Shown here: positions 1-13,639 of the stretch, piece after piece
Layout: every line of letters begins with the position of its first letter
Position numbering within the stretch: position 1 is the stretch's first letter
Assembly: GCA_022575985.1 (NCBI GenBank)
Contig: JAKSXM010000231.1
Location: forward strand, 29,860,501-29,924,500
Origin: Anagrus nilaparvatae
Lineage: Eukaryota; Arthropoda; Insecta; Hymenoptera; Mymaridae
Length of the DNA stretch: 64,000 nucleotides
Direction: 5' to 3'
Notes under the pieces: generated by a model
Told to the model about the DNA's origin: nothing
Seen by the model: the letters and a program-made list of their open reading frames with translations, nothing else
Databases searched by the model: none
Made by a program: the position numbers and the translations under genes

Positions 1-2390
1 AGTTTAAAATTTTTATGAAACAAGTTTACTTATAATGAAAAAATATGTAAAATAGAGAAAAACCTTAACAAATACAGTCCAAAAGGCCTGAGAAATAAAA
101 AAACAAGATATAAAAATATAAATAGGTATCAAAAATATTGTATTTTTAGAATCTTTGGATCTACTTGCTTGAAACCATTTGAATTGGTTAAAATTTTTAT
201 AAACCAAGTTTACTAATAATAAGAAAATATTCTATGTAGAGGAAAACTAAAACAAATACGGCCCACCAGGCCAGCGTAATTAAAAAACAAGATATAAATA
301 AATTAAATAAGTATTAAAATTATTGTATATTTAGAAAAGGTGGATCCACTTTCATGAAACCATTTGAATTGGTTAAAATTCTTATAAACCAAGTTTACTT
401 ATAATGAAAAAATATGTAAAATAGAGAAAAACCTTAACAAATACAGTCCAAAAGGCCTGAGAAATAAAAAAACAAGATATAAAAATTTAAATAGGTATCA
501 AAAATATTGTATTTTTAGAATCTTTGGATCTACTTGCATGAAACCATTTGAATTGGTTAAAATTATTATAAACCAAATTTACTAATAATAAGAGAATATT
601 CTACGTAGAGGAAAACTAAAACAAATACGGCCCTTCAGGCCAGCGTAATTAAAAAACAAGATATAAATAAATTAAATAAGTATTAAAATTATTGTATATT
701 TAGAAAAGGTGGATCCACTTTCATGAAACCATTTGAATTGGTTAAAATTCTTATAAACCAAGTTTACTTATAATGAAAAAATATGTAAAATAGAGAAAAA
801 CCTTAACAAATACAGTCCAAAAGGCCTGAGAAATAAAAAAACAAGATATAAAAATTTAAATAGGTATCAAAAATATTGTATTTTTAGAATCTTTGGATCT
901 ACTTGCATGAAACCATTTGAATTGGTTAAAATTTTTATAAACCAAATTTACTAATAATAAGAGAATATTCTACGTAGAGGAAAACTAAAACAAATACGGC
1001 CCTTCAGGCCAGCGTAATTAAAAAACAAGATATAAATAAATTAAATAAGTATTAAAATTATAAAATTATTGTATTTTTATAAACGTTGGATCCACTTGCA
1101 TGAAACCATTTGAATAGGTTAAAATTTTTATAAAACAAGTTTACTTATAATGAAAAAATATGTAAAATAGAGAAAAACCTAAACAAATACAGTCCAAAAG
1201 GCCTGAGAAATAAAAAAACAAGATATAAAAAATTTAATTAGGTATCAAAATTATTGTATTTTTATAAACGTTGGATCTACTTGCATAAAACCATTTGAAT
1301 TGGTTAAAATTTTTATAAACCCAGTTTACAAATAATGAGAGAATATTCTACGTAGAGAAAAACTTAAACAAATATGGCCCTTGAGGCCAGCGTAATTAAA
1401 AAACAAGATATAAATAAATTAAATAAGTATTAAAATTATTGTATATTTAGAAAAGGTGGATCCACTTTCATGAAACCATTTGATTAGGTTAAAATTTTTA
1501 TAAAACAAGTTTACTTATAATGAAAAAATATGTAAAATAGAGAAAAACCTTAACAAATACAGTCCAAAAGGCCTGAGAAATAAAAAAACAAGATATAAAA
1601 ATATAAATAGGTATCAAAAATATTGTATTTTTAGAATCTTTGGATCTACTTGCTTAAAACCATTTGAATTGGTTAAAATTTTTATAAACCAAGTTTACTA
1701 ATAATAAGAGAATATTCTATGTAGAGGAAAACTAAAACAAATACGGCCCACCAGGCCAGCGTAATTAAAAAACAAGATATAAATAAATTAAATAAGTATT
1801 AAAATTATTGTATATTTAGAATAGGTGGATCCACTTTCAAGAAACCATTTGAATAGGTTAAAATTTTTATAAAACAAGTTTACTTATAATGAAAAAATAT
1901 GTAAAATAGAGAAAAACCTTAACAAATACAGTCCAAAAGGCCTGAGAAATAAAAAAACAAGATATAATAATTTAAATAGGTATCAAAAATATTGTATTTT
2001 TAGAATCTTTGGATCCACTTTTATGAATTCATTTGAATTGGTTAAAATTTTTATAAACCAATTTTACTAATAATGAGAGAATATTATACGTAGAGAAAAA
2101 CTTAAACAAATACGGCCCTTCAGGCCAGCGTAATTAAAAAACAAGATATAAATAAATTAAATAAGTATTAAAATTATTGTATATTTAGAAAAGGTGGATC
2201 CTCTTTCATGAAACCATTTGAATAGGTTAAAATTTTTATAAAACAAGTTTACTTACAATGAAAAAATATGTAAAATAGAGAAAAACCTAAACAAATACAG
2301 TCAAAAAGGCCTGAGAAATAAAAAAACAAGATATAAAAAATTTAATTAGGTATCAAAATTATTGTATTTTTAGAATTTTTGGATCTACTT

Positions 2391-5300
2391 GCTTGAAACC
2401 ATTTGAATTGGTTAAAATTTTTATAAACCAATTTTACTAATAATGAGAGAATATTATACGTAGAGAAAAACTTAAACAAATACGGCCCTTCAGGCCAACG
2501 TAATTAAAAAACAAGATATAAATAAATTAAATAAGTATTAAAATTATTGTATATTTAGAAAAGGTGGATCCTCTTTCATGAAACCATTTGAATAGGTTAA
2601 AATTTTTATAAAACAAGTTTACTTACAATGAAAAAATATGTAAAATAGAGAAAAACCTAAACAAATACAGTCCAAAAGGCCTGAGAAATAAAAAAACAAG
2701 ATATAAAAATTTAAATAGGTATCAAAAATATTGTATTTTTAGAATCTTTGGATCTACTTGCATGAAACCATTTGAATAAGTATTAAAATTATTGTATATA
2801 TAGAAAAGGTGGATCCACTTTCATGAAACCATTTGAATTGGTTAAAATTCTTATAAACCAAGTTTACTTATAATGAAAAAATATGTAAAATAGAGAAAAA
2901 CCTTAACAAATACAGTCCAAAAGGCTTGAGAAATAAAAAAACAAGATATAAAAATTTAAATAGGTATCAAAAATATTGTATTTTTAGAATCTTTGGATCT
3001 ACTTGCATGAAACCATTTGAATTGGTTAAAATTTTTATAAACCAAATTTACTAATAATAAGAGAATATTCTACGTAGAGGAAAACTAAAACAAATACGGC
3101 CCTTCAGGCCAGCGTAATTAAAAAACAAGATATAAATAAATTAAATAAGTATTAAAATTATTGTATATTTAGAAAAGGTGGATCCACTTTCATGAAACCA
3201 TTTGAATTGGTTAAAATTCTTATAAACCAAGTTTACTTATAATGAAAAAATATGTAAAATAGAGAAAAACCTTAACAAATACAGTCCAAAAGGCCTGAGA
3301 AATAAAAAAACAAGATATAAAAATTTAAATAGGTATCAAAAATATTGTATTTTTAGAATCTTTGGATCTACTTGCATGAAACCATTTGAATTGGTTAAAA
3401 TTATTATAAACCAAATTTACTAATAATAAGAGAATATTCTACGTAGAGGAAAACTAAAACAAATACGGCCCACCAGGCCAGCGTAATTAAAAAACAAGAT
3501 ATAAATAAATTAAATAAGTATTAAAATTATTGTATATTTAGAAAAGGTGGATCCACTTTCAAGAAACCATTTGAATAGGTTAAAATTATTATAAAACAAG
3601 TTTACTTATAATGAAAAAATATGTAAAATAGAGAAAAACCTTAACAAATACAGTCCAAAAGACCTGAGAAATAAAAAAACAAGATATAATAATTTAAATA
3701 GGTATCAAAAATATTGTATTTTTAGAATCTTTGGATCCACTTTTATGAATTCATTTGAATTGGTTAAAATTTTTATAAACCAATTTTACTAATAATGAGA
3801 GAATATTATACGTAGAGAAAAACTTAAACAAATACGGCCCTTCAGGCCAGCGTAATTAAAAAACAAGATATAAATAAATTAAATAAGTATTAAAATTATT
3901 GTATATTTAGAAAAGGTGGATCCTCTTTCATGAAACCATTTGAATAGGTTAAAATTTTTATAAAACAAGTTTACTTATAATAAAAAAATATGTAAAATAG
4001 AGAAAAACCTTAACAAATACAGTCCAAAAGGCCTGAGAAATAAAAAAACAAGATATAAAAAATTTAATTAGGTATCAAAATTATTGTATTTTTATAAACG
4101 TTGGATCTACTTGCATGAAACCATTTGAATAGGTTAAAATTTTTATAAAACAAGTTTACTTATAATGAAAAAATATGTAAAATAGAGAAAAACCTAAACA
4201 AATACAGTCCAAAAGGCCTGAGAAATAAAAAAACAAGATATAAAAAATTTAATTAGGTATCAAAATTATTGTATTTTTATAAACGTTGGATCTACTTGCA
4301 TAAAACCATTTGAATTGGTTAAAATTTTTATAAACCCAGTTTACAAATAACGAGAGAATATTCTACGTAGAGAAAAACTTAAACAAATATGGCCCTTGAG
4401 GCCAGCGTAATTAAAAAACAAGATATAAATAAATTAAATAAGTATTAAAATTATTGTATATTTAGAAAAGGTGGATCCACTTTCATGAAACCATTTGATT
4501 AGGTTAAAATTTTTATAAAACAAGTTTACTTATAATGAAAAAATATGTAAAATAGAGAAAAACCTTAACAAATACAGTCCAAAAGGCCTGAGAAATAAAA
4601 AAACAAGATATAAAAATATAAATAGGTATCAAAAATATTGTATTTTTAGAATCTTTGGATCTACTTGCTTAAAACAATTTGAATTGGTTAAAATTTTTAT
4701 AAACCAAGTTTACTAATAATAAGAGAATATTCTATGTAGAGGAAAACTAAAACAAATACGGCCCACCAGGCCAGCGTAATTAAAAAACAAGATATAAATA
4801 AATTAAATAAGTATTAAAATTATTGTATATTTAGAAAAGGTGGATCCACTTTCAAGAAACCATTTGAATAGGTTAAAATTATTATAAAACAAGTTTACTT
4901 ATAATGAAAAAATATGTAAAATAGAGAAAAACCTTAACAAATACAGTCCAAAAGACCTGAGAAATAAAAAAACAAGATATAATAATTTAAATAGGTATCA
5001 AAAATATTGTATTTTTAGAATCTTTGGATCCACTTTTATGAATTCATTTGAATTGGTTAAAATTTTTATAAACCAATTTTACTAATAATGAGAGAATATT
5101 ATACGTAGAGAAAAACTTAAACAAATACGGCCCTTCAGGCCAGCGTAATTAAAAAACAAGATATAAATAAATTAAATAAGTATTAAAATTATTGTATATT
5201 TAGAAAAGGTGGATCCTCTTTCATGAAACCATTTGAATAGGTTAAAATTTTTATAAAACAAGTTTACTTATAATAAAAAAATATGTAAAATAGAGAAAAA

Positions 5301-8300
5301 CCTTAACAAATACAGTCCAAAAGGCCTGAGAAATAAAAAAACAAGATATAAAAATTTAAATAGGTATCAAAAATATTGTATTTTTAGAATCTTTGGATCT
5401 ACTTGCATGAAACCATTTGAATTGGTTAAAATTTTTATAAACCAAATTTACTAATAATAAGAGAATATTCTACGTAGAGGAAAACTAAAACAAATACGGC
5501 CCTTCAGGCCAGCGTAATTAAAAAACAAGATATAAATAAATTAAATAAGTATTAAAATTATAAAATTATTGTATTTTTATAAACGTTGGATCCACTTGCA
5601 TGAAACCATTTGAATAGGTTAAAATTTTTATAAAACAAGTTTACTTATAATGAAAAAATATGTAAAATAGAGTAAAACCTAAACAAATACAGTCCAAAAG
5701 GCCTGAGAAATAAAAAAACAAGATATAAAAAATTTAATTAGGTATCAAAATTATTGTATTTTTATAAACGTTGGATCTACTTGCATAAAACCATTTGAAT
5801 TGGTTAAAATTTTTATAAACCCAGTTTACAAATAATGAGAGAATATTCTACGTAGAGAAAAACTTAAACAAATATGGCCCTTGAGGCCAGCGTAATTAAA
5901 AAACAAGATATAAATAAATTAAATAAGTATTAAAATTATTGTATATTTAGAAAAGGTGGATCCACTTTCATGAAACCATTTGATTAGGTTAAAATTTTTA
6001 TAAAACAAGTTTACTTATAATGAAAAAATATGTAAAATAGAGAAAAACCTTAACAAATACAGTCCAAAAGGCCTGAGAAATAAAAAAACAAGATATAAAA
6101 ATATAAATAGGTATCAAAAATATTGTATTTTTAGAATCTTTGGATCTACTTGCTTAAAACCATTTGAATTGGTTAAAATTTTTATAAACCAAGTTTACTA
6201 ATAATAAGAGAATATTCTATGTAGAGGAAAACTAAAACAAATACGGCCCACCAGGCCAGCGTAATTAAAAAACTAGATATAAATAAATTAAATAAGTATT
6301 AAAATTATTGTATATTTAGAAAAGGTGGATCCACTTTCAAGAAACCATTTGAATAGGTTAAAATTTTTATAAAACAAGTTTACTTATAATGAAAAAATAT
6401 GTAAAATAGAGAAAAACCTAAACAAATACAGTCAAAAAGGCCTGAGAAATAAAAAAACAAGATATAATAATTTAAATAGGTATCAAAAATATTGTATTTT
6501 TAGAATCTTTGGATCCACTTTTATGAATTCATTTGAATTGGTTAAAATTTTTATAAACCAATTTTACTAATAATGAGAGAATATTATACGTAGAGAAAAA
6601 CTTAAACAAATACGGCACCTTCAGGCCAGCGTAATTAAAAAACAAGATATAAATAAATTAAATAAGTATTAAAATTATTGTATATTTAGAAAAGGTGGAT
6701 CCACTTTCAAGAAACCATTTGAATAGGTTAAAATTTTTATAAAACAAGTTTACTTATAATGAAAAAATATGTAAAATAGAGAAAAACCTTAACAAATACA
6801 GTCCAAAAGGCCTGAGAAATAAAAAAACAAGATATAATAATTTAAATAGGTATCAAAAATATTGTATTTTTAGAATCTTTGGATCCACTTTTATGAATTC
6901 ATTTGAATTGGTTAAAATTTTTATAAACCAATTTTACTAATAATGAGAGAATATTATACGTAGAGAAAAACTTAAACAAATACGGCCCTTCAGGCCAGCG
7001 TAATTAAAAAACAAGATATAAATAAATTAAATAAGTATTAAAATTATTGTATATTTAGAAAAGGTGGATCCTCTTTCATGAAACCATTTGAATAGGTTAA
7101 AATTTTTATAAAACAAGTTTACTTACAATGAAAAAATATGTAAAATAGAGAAAAACCTAAACAAATACAGTCAAAAAGGCCTGAGAAATAAAAAAACAAG
7201 ATATAAAAAATTTAATTAGGTATCAAAATTATTGTATTTTTAGAATCTTTGGATCTACTTGCTTGAAACCATTTGAATTGGTTAAAATTTTTATAAACCA
7301 AATTTACTAATAATAAGAGAATATTCTACGTAGAGGAAAACTAAAACAAATACGGCCCTTCAGGCCAGCGTAATTAAAAAACAAGATATAAATAAATTAA
7401 ATAAGTATTAAAATTATTGTATATTTAGAAAAGGTGGATCCACTTTCATGAAACCATTTGAATTGGTTAAAATTCTTATAAACCAAGTTTACTTATAATG
7501 AAAAAATATGTAAAATAGAGAAAAACCTTAACAAATACAGTCCAAAAGGCCTGAGAAATAAAAAAACAAGATATAAAAATTTAAATAGGTATCAAAAATA
7601 TTGTATTTTTAGAATCTTTGGATCTACTTGCATGAAACCATTTGAATAAGTATTAAAATTATTGTATATATAGAAAAGGTGGATCCACTTTCATGAAACC
7701 ATTTGAATTGGTTAAAATTTTTATAAACCAATTTTACTAATAATGAGAGAATATTATACGTAGAGAAAAACTTAAACAAATACGGCCCTTCAGGCCAACG
7801 TAATTAAAAAACAAGATATAAATAAATTAAATAAGTATTAAAATTATTGTATATTTAGAAAAGGTGGATCCTCTTTCATGAAACCATTTGAATAGGTTAA
7901 AATTTTTATAAAACAAGTTTACTTACAATGAAAAAATATGTAAAATAGAGAAAAACCTAAACAAATACAGTCCAAAAGGCCTGAGAAATAAAAAAACAAG
8001 ATATAAAAATTTAAATAGGTATCAAAAATATTGTATTTTTAGAATCTTTGGATCTACTTGCATGAAACCATTTGAATAAGTATTAAAATTATTGTATATA
8101 TAGAAAAGGTGGATCCACTTTCATGAAACCATTTGAATTGGTTAAAATTCTTATAAACCAAGTTTACTTATAATGAAAAAATATGTAAAATAGAGAAAAA
8201 CCTTAACAAATACAGTCCAAAAGGCTTGAGAAATAAAAAAACAAGATATAAAAATTTAAATAGGTATCAAAAATATTGTATTTTTAGAATCTTTGGATCT

Positions 8301-11300
8301 ACTTGCATGAAACCATTTGAATTGGTTAAAATTTTTATAAACCAAATTTACTAATAATAAGAGAATATTCTACGTAGAGGAAAACTAAAACAAATACGGC
8401 CCTTCAGGCCAGCGTAATTAAAAAACAAGATATAAATAAATTAAATAAGTATTAAAATTATTGTATATTTAGAAAAGGTGGATCCACTTTCATGAAACCA
8501 TTTGAATTGGTTAAAATTCTTATAAACCAAGTTTACTTATAATGAAAAAATATGTAAAATAGAGAAAAACCTTAACAAATACAGTCCAAAAGGCCTGAGA
8601 AATAAAAAAACAAGATATAAAAATTTAAATAGGTATCAAAAATATTGTATTTTTAGAATCTTTGGATCTACTTGCATGAAACCATTTGAATTGGTTAAAA
8701 TTATTATAAACCAAATTTACTAATAATAAGAGAATATTCTACGTAGAGGAAAACTAAAACAAATACGGCCCACCAGGCCAGCGTAATTAAAAAACAAGAT
8801 ATAAATAAATTAAATAAGTATTAAAATTATTGTATATTTAGAAAAGGTGGATCCACTTTCAAGAAACCATTTGAATAGGTTAAAATTATTATAAAACAAG
8901 TTTACTTATAATGAAAAAATATGTAAAATAGAGAAAAACCTTAACAAATACAGTCCAAAAGACCTGAGAAATAAAAAAACAAGATATAATAATTTAAATA
9001 GGTATCAAAAATATTGTATTTTTAGAATCTTTGGATCCACTTTTATGAATTCATTTGAATTGGTTAAAATTTTTATAAACCAATTTTACTAATAATGAGA
9101 GAATATTATACGTAGAGAAAAACTTAAACAAATACGGCCCTTCAGGCCAGCGTAATTAAAAAACAAGATATAAATAAATTAAATAAGTATTAAAATTATT
9201 GTATATTTAGAAAAGGTGGATCCTCTTTCATGAAACCATTTGAATAGGTTAAAATTTTTATAAAACAAGTTTACTTATAATAAAAAAATATGTAAAATAG
9301 AGAAAAACCTTAACAAATACAGTCCAAAAGGCCTGAGAAATAAAAAAACAAGATATAAAAAATTTAATTAGGTATCAAAATTATTGTATTTTTATAAACG
9401 TTGGATCTACTTGCATGAAACCATTTGAATAGGTTAAAATTTTTATAAAACAAGTTTACTTATAATGAAAAAATATGTAAAATAGAGAAAAACCTAAACA
9501 AATACAGTCCAAAAGGCCTGAGAAATAAAAAAACAAGATATAAAAAATTTAATTAGGTATCAAAATTATTGTATTTTTATAAACGTTGGATCTACTTGCA
9601 TAAAACCATTTGAATTGGTTAAAATTTTTATAAACCCAGTTTACAAATAACGAGAGAATATTCTACGTAGAGAAAAACTTAAACAAATATGGCCCTTGAG
9701 GCCAGCGTAATTAAAAAACAAGATATAAATAAATTAAATAAGTATTAAAATTATTGTATATTTAGAAAAGGTGGATCCACTTTCATGAAACCATTTGATT
9801 AGGTTAAAATTTTTATAAAACAAGTTTACTTATAATGAAAAAATATGTAAAATAGAGAAAAACCTTAACAAATACAGTCCAAAAGGCCTGAGAAATAAAA
9901 AAACAAGATATAAAAATATAAATAGGTATCAAAAATATTGTATTTTTAGAATCTTTGGATCTACTTGCTTAAAACAATTTGAATTGGTTAAAATTTTTAT
10001 AAACCAAGTTTACTAATAATAAGAGAATATTCTATGTAGAGGAAAACTAAAACAAATACGGCCCACCAGGCCAGCGTAATTAAAAAACAAGATATAAATA
10101 AATTAAATAAGTATTAAAATTATTGTATATTTAGAAAAGGTGGATCCACTTTCAAGAAACCATTTGAATAGGTTAAAATTATTATAAAACAAGTTTACTT
10201 ATAATGAAAAAATATGTAAAATAGAGAAAAACCTTAACAAATACAGTCCAAAAGACCTGAGAAATAAAAAAACAAGATATAATAATTTAAATAGGTATCA
10301 AAAATATTGTATTTTTAGAATCTTTGGATCCACTTTTATGAATTCATTTGAATTGGTTAAAATTTTTATAAACCAATTTTACTAATAATGAGAGAATATT
10401 ATACGTAGAGAAAAACTTAAACAAATACGGCCCTTCAGGCCAGCGTAATTAAAAAACAAGATATAAATAAATTAAATAAGTATTAAAATTATTGTATATT
10501 TAGAAAAGGTGGATCCTCTTTCATGAAACCATTTGAATAGGTTAAAATTTTTATAAAACAAGTTTACTTATAATAAAAAAATATGTAAAATAGAGAAAAA
10601 CCTTAACAAATACAGTCCAAAAGGCCTGAGAAATAAAAAAACAAGATATAAAAATTTAAATAGGTATCAAAAATATTGTATTTTTAGAATCTTTGGATCT
10701 ACTTGCATGAAACCATTTGAATTGGTTAAAATTTTTATAAACCAAATTTACTAATAATAAGAGAATATTCTACGTAGAGGAAAACTAAAACAAATACGGC
10801 CCTTCAGGCCAGCGTAATTAAAAAACAAGATATAAATAAATTAAATAAGTATTAAAATTATAAAATTATTGTATTTTTATAAACGTTGGATCCACTTGCA
10901 TGAAACCATTTGAATAGGTTAAAATTTTTATAAAACAAGTTTACTTATAATGAAAAAATATGTAAAATAGAGTAAAACCTAAACAAATACAGTCCAAAAG
11001 GCCTGAGAAATAAAAAAACAAGATATAAAAAATTTAATTAGGTATCAAAATTATTGTATTTTTATAAACGTTGGATCTACTTGCATAAAACCATTTGAAT
11101 TGGTTAAAATTTTTATAAACCCAGTTTACAAATAATGAGAGAATATTCTACGTAGAGAAAAACTTAAACAAATATGGCCCTTGAGGCCAGCGTAATTAAA
11201 AAACAAGATATAAATAAATTAAATAAGTATTAAAATTATTGTATATTTAGAAAAGGTGGATCCACTTTCATGAAACCATTTGATTAGGTTAAAATTTTTA

Positions 11301-12946
11301 TAAAACAAGTTTACTTATAATGAAAAAATATGTAAAATAGAGAAAAACCTTAACAAATACAGTCCAAAAGGCCTGAGAAATAAAAAAACAAGATATAAAA
11401 ATATAAATAGGTATCAAAAATATTGTATTTTTAGAATCTTTGGATCTACTTGCTTAAAACCATTTGAATTGGTTAAAATTTTTATAAACCAAGTTTACTA
11501 ATAATAAGAGAATATTCTATGTAGAGGAAAACTAAAACAAATACGGCCCACCAGGCCAGCGTAATTAAAAAACTAGATATAAATAAATTAAATAAGTATT
11601 AAAATTATTGTATATTTAGAAAAGGTGGATCCACTTTCAAGAAACCATTTGAATAGGTTAAAATTTTTATAAAACAAGTTTACTTATAATGAAAAAATAT
11701 GTAAAATAGAGAAAAACCTAAACAAATACAGTCAAAAAGGCCTGAGAAATAAAAAAACAAGATATAATAATTTAAATAGGTATCAAAAATATTGTATTTT
11801 TAGAATCTTTGGATCCACTTTTATGAATTCATTTGAATTGGTTAAAATTTTTATAAACCAATTTTACTAATAATGAGAGAATATTATACGTAGAGAAAAA
11901 CTTAAACAAATACGGCACCTTCAGGCCAGCGTAATTAAAAAACAAGATATAAATAAATTAAATAAGTATTAAAATTATTGTATATTTAGAAAAGGTGGAT
12001 CCACTTTCAAGAAACCATTTGAATAGGTTAAAATTTTTATAAAACAAGTTTACTTATAATGAAAAAATATGTAAAATAGAGAAAAACCTTAACAAATACA
12101 GTCCAAAAGGCCTGAGAAATAAAAAAACAAGATATAATAATTTAAATAGGTATCAAAAATATTGTATTTTTAGAATCTTTGGATCCACTTTTATGAATTC
12201 ATTTGAATTGGTTAAAATTTTTATAAACCAATTTTACTAATAATGAGAGAATATTATACGTAGAGAAAAACTTAAACAAATACGGCCCTTCAGGCCAGCG
12301 TAATTAAAAAACAAGATATAAATAAATTAAATAAGTATTAAAATTATTGTATATTTAGAAAAGGTGGATCCTCTTTCATGAAACCATTTGAATAGGTTAA
12401 AATTTTTATAAAACAAGTTTACTTACAATGAAAAAATATGTAAAATAGAGAAAAACCTAAACAAATACAGTCAAAAAGGCCTGAGAAATAAAAAAACAAG
12501 ATATAAAAAATTTAATTAGGTATCAAAATTATTGTATTTTTAGAATCTTTGGATCTACTTGCTTGAAACCATTTGAATTGGTTAAAATTTTTATAAACCA
12601 AATTTACTAATAATAAGAGAATATTCTACGTAGAGGAAAACTAAAACAAATACGGCCCTTCAGGCCAGCGTAATTAAAAAACAAGATATAAATAAATTAA
12701 ATAAGTATTAAAATTATTGTATATTTAGAAAAGGCGGATCCACTTTCATGAAACCATTTGAATTGGTTAAAATTCTTATAAACCAAGTTTACTTATAATG
12801 AAAAAATATGTAAAATAGAGAAAAACCTTAACAAATACAGTCCAAAAGGCCTGAGAAATAAAAAAACAAGATATAAAAATTTAAATAGGTATCAAAAATA
12901 TTGTATTTTTAGAATCTTTGGATCTACTTGCATGAAACCATTTGAA
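2391..12946. repeat. Two tandem copies of a 5300-bp higher-order block in satellite A
   Basis: Copy 1 is about 2391-7690 and copy 2 about 7691-12946. Private variants recur exactly 5300 bp apart: the caaataacgagag variant at 4344 and 9644, aaaaaactagatat near 6267 and 11567, a one-base insertion in tacggcacct at 6611 and 11911, and agagtaaaacct at 5669 and 10969. I saw only isolated differences (for example ggtgg to ggcgg near 12735). The copies part at about 7647/12947, where copy 1 enters a deletion-type junction and copy 2 continues as a normal monomer. Part of the block (about 5281-6600) also matches 781-2100 at an offset of 4500, so older rounds of amplification are visible. Confidence 0.88.
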
Positions 12947-13639
12947 TTGGTTAAAATTTTTATAAACCAAATTTACTAATAATAAGAGAATATTCTACGT
13001 AGAGGAAAACTAAAACAAATACGGCCCTTCAGGCCAGCGTAATTAAAAAACAAGATATAAATAAATTAAATAAGTATTAAAATTATAAAATTATTGTATT
13101 TTTATAAACGTTGGATCCACTTGCATGAAACCATTTGAATAGGTTAAAATTTTTATAAAACAAGTTTACTTATAATGAAAAAATATGTAAAATAGAGAAA
13201 AACCTAAACAAATACAGTCCAAAAGGCCTGAGAAATAAAAAAACAAGATATAAAAAATTTAATTAGGTATCAAAATTATTGTATTTTTATAAACGTTGGA
13301 TCTACTTGCATAAAACCATTTGAATTGGTTAAAATTTTTATAAAACCCAGTTTACAAATAATGAGAGAATATTCTACGTAGAGAAAAACTTAAACAAATA
13401 TGGCCCTAGAGGCCAGCGTAATTAAAAAACAAGATATAAATAAATTAAATAAGTATTAAAATTATTGTATATTTAGAAAAGGTGGATTCACTTTCATGAA
13501 ACCATTTGAATAGGTTAAAATTTTTATAAAACAAGTTTACTTATAATGAAAAAATATGTAAAATAGAGAAAAACCTAAACAAATACAGTCCAAAAGGCCT
13601 GAGAAATAAAAAAACAAGATATAAAAATTTAAATAGGTA

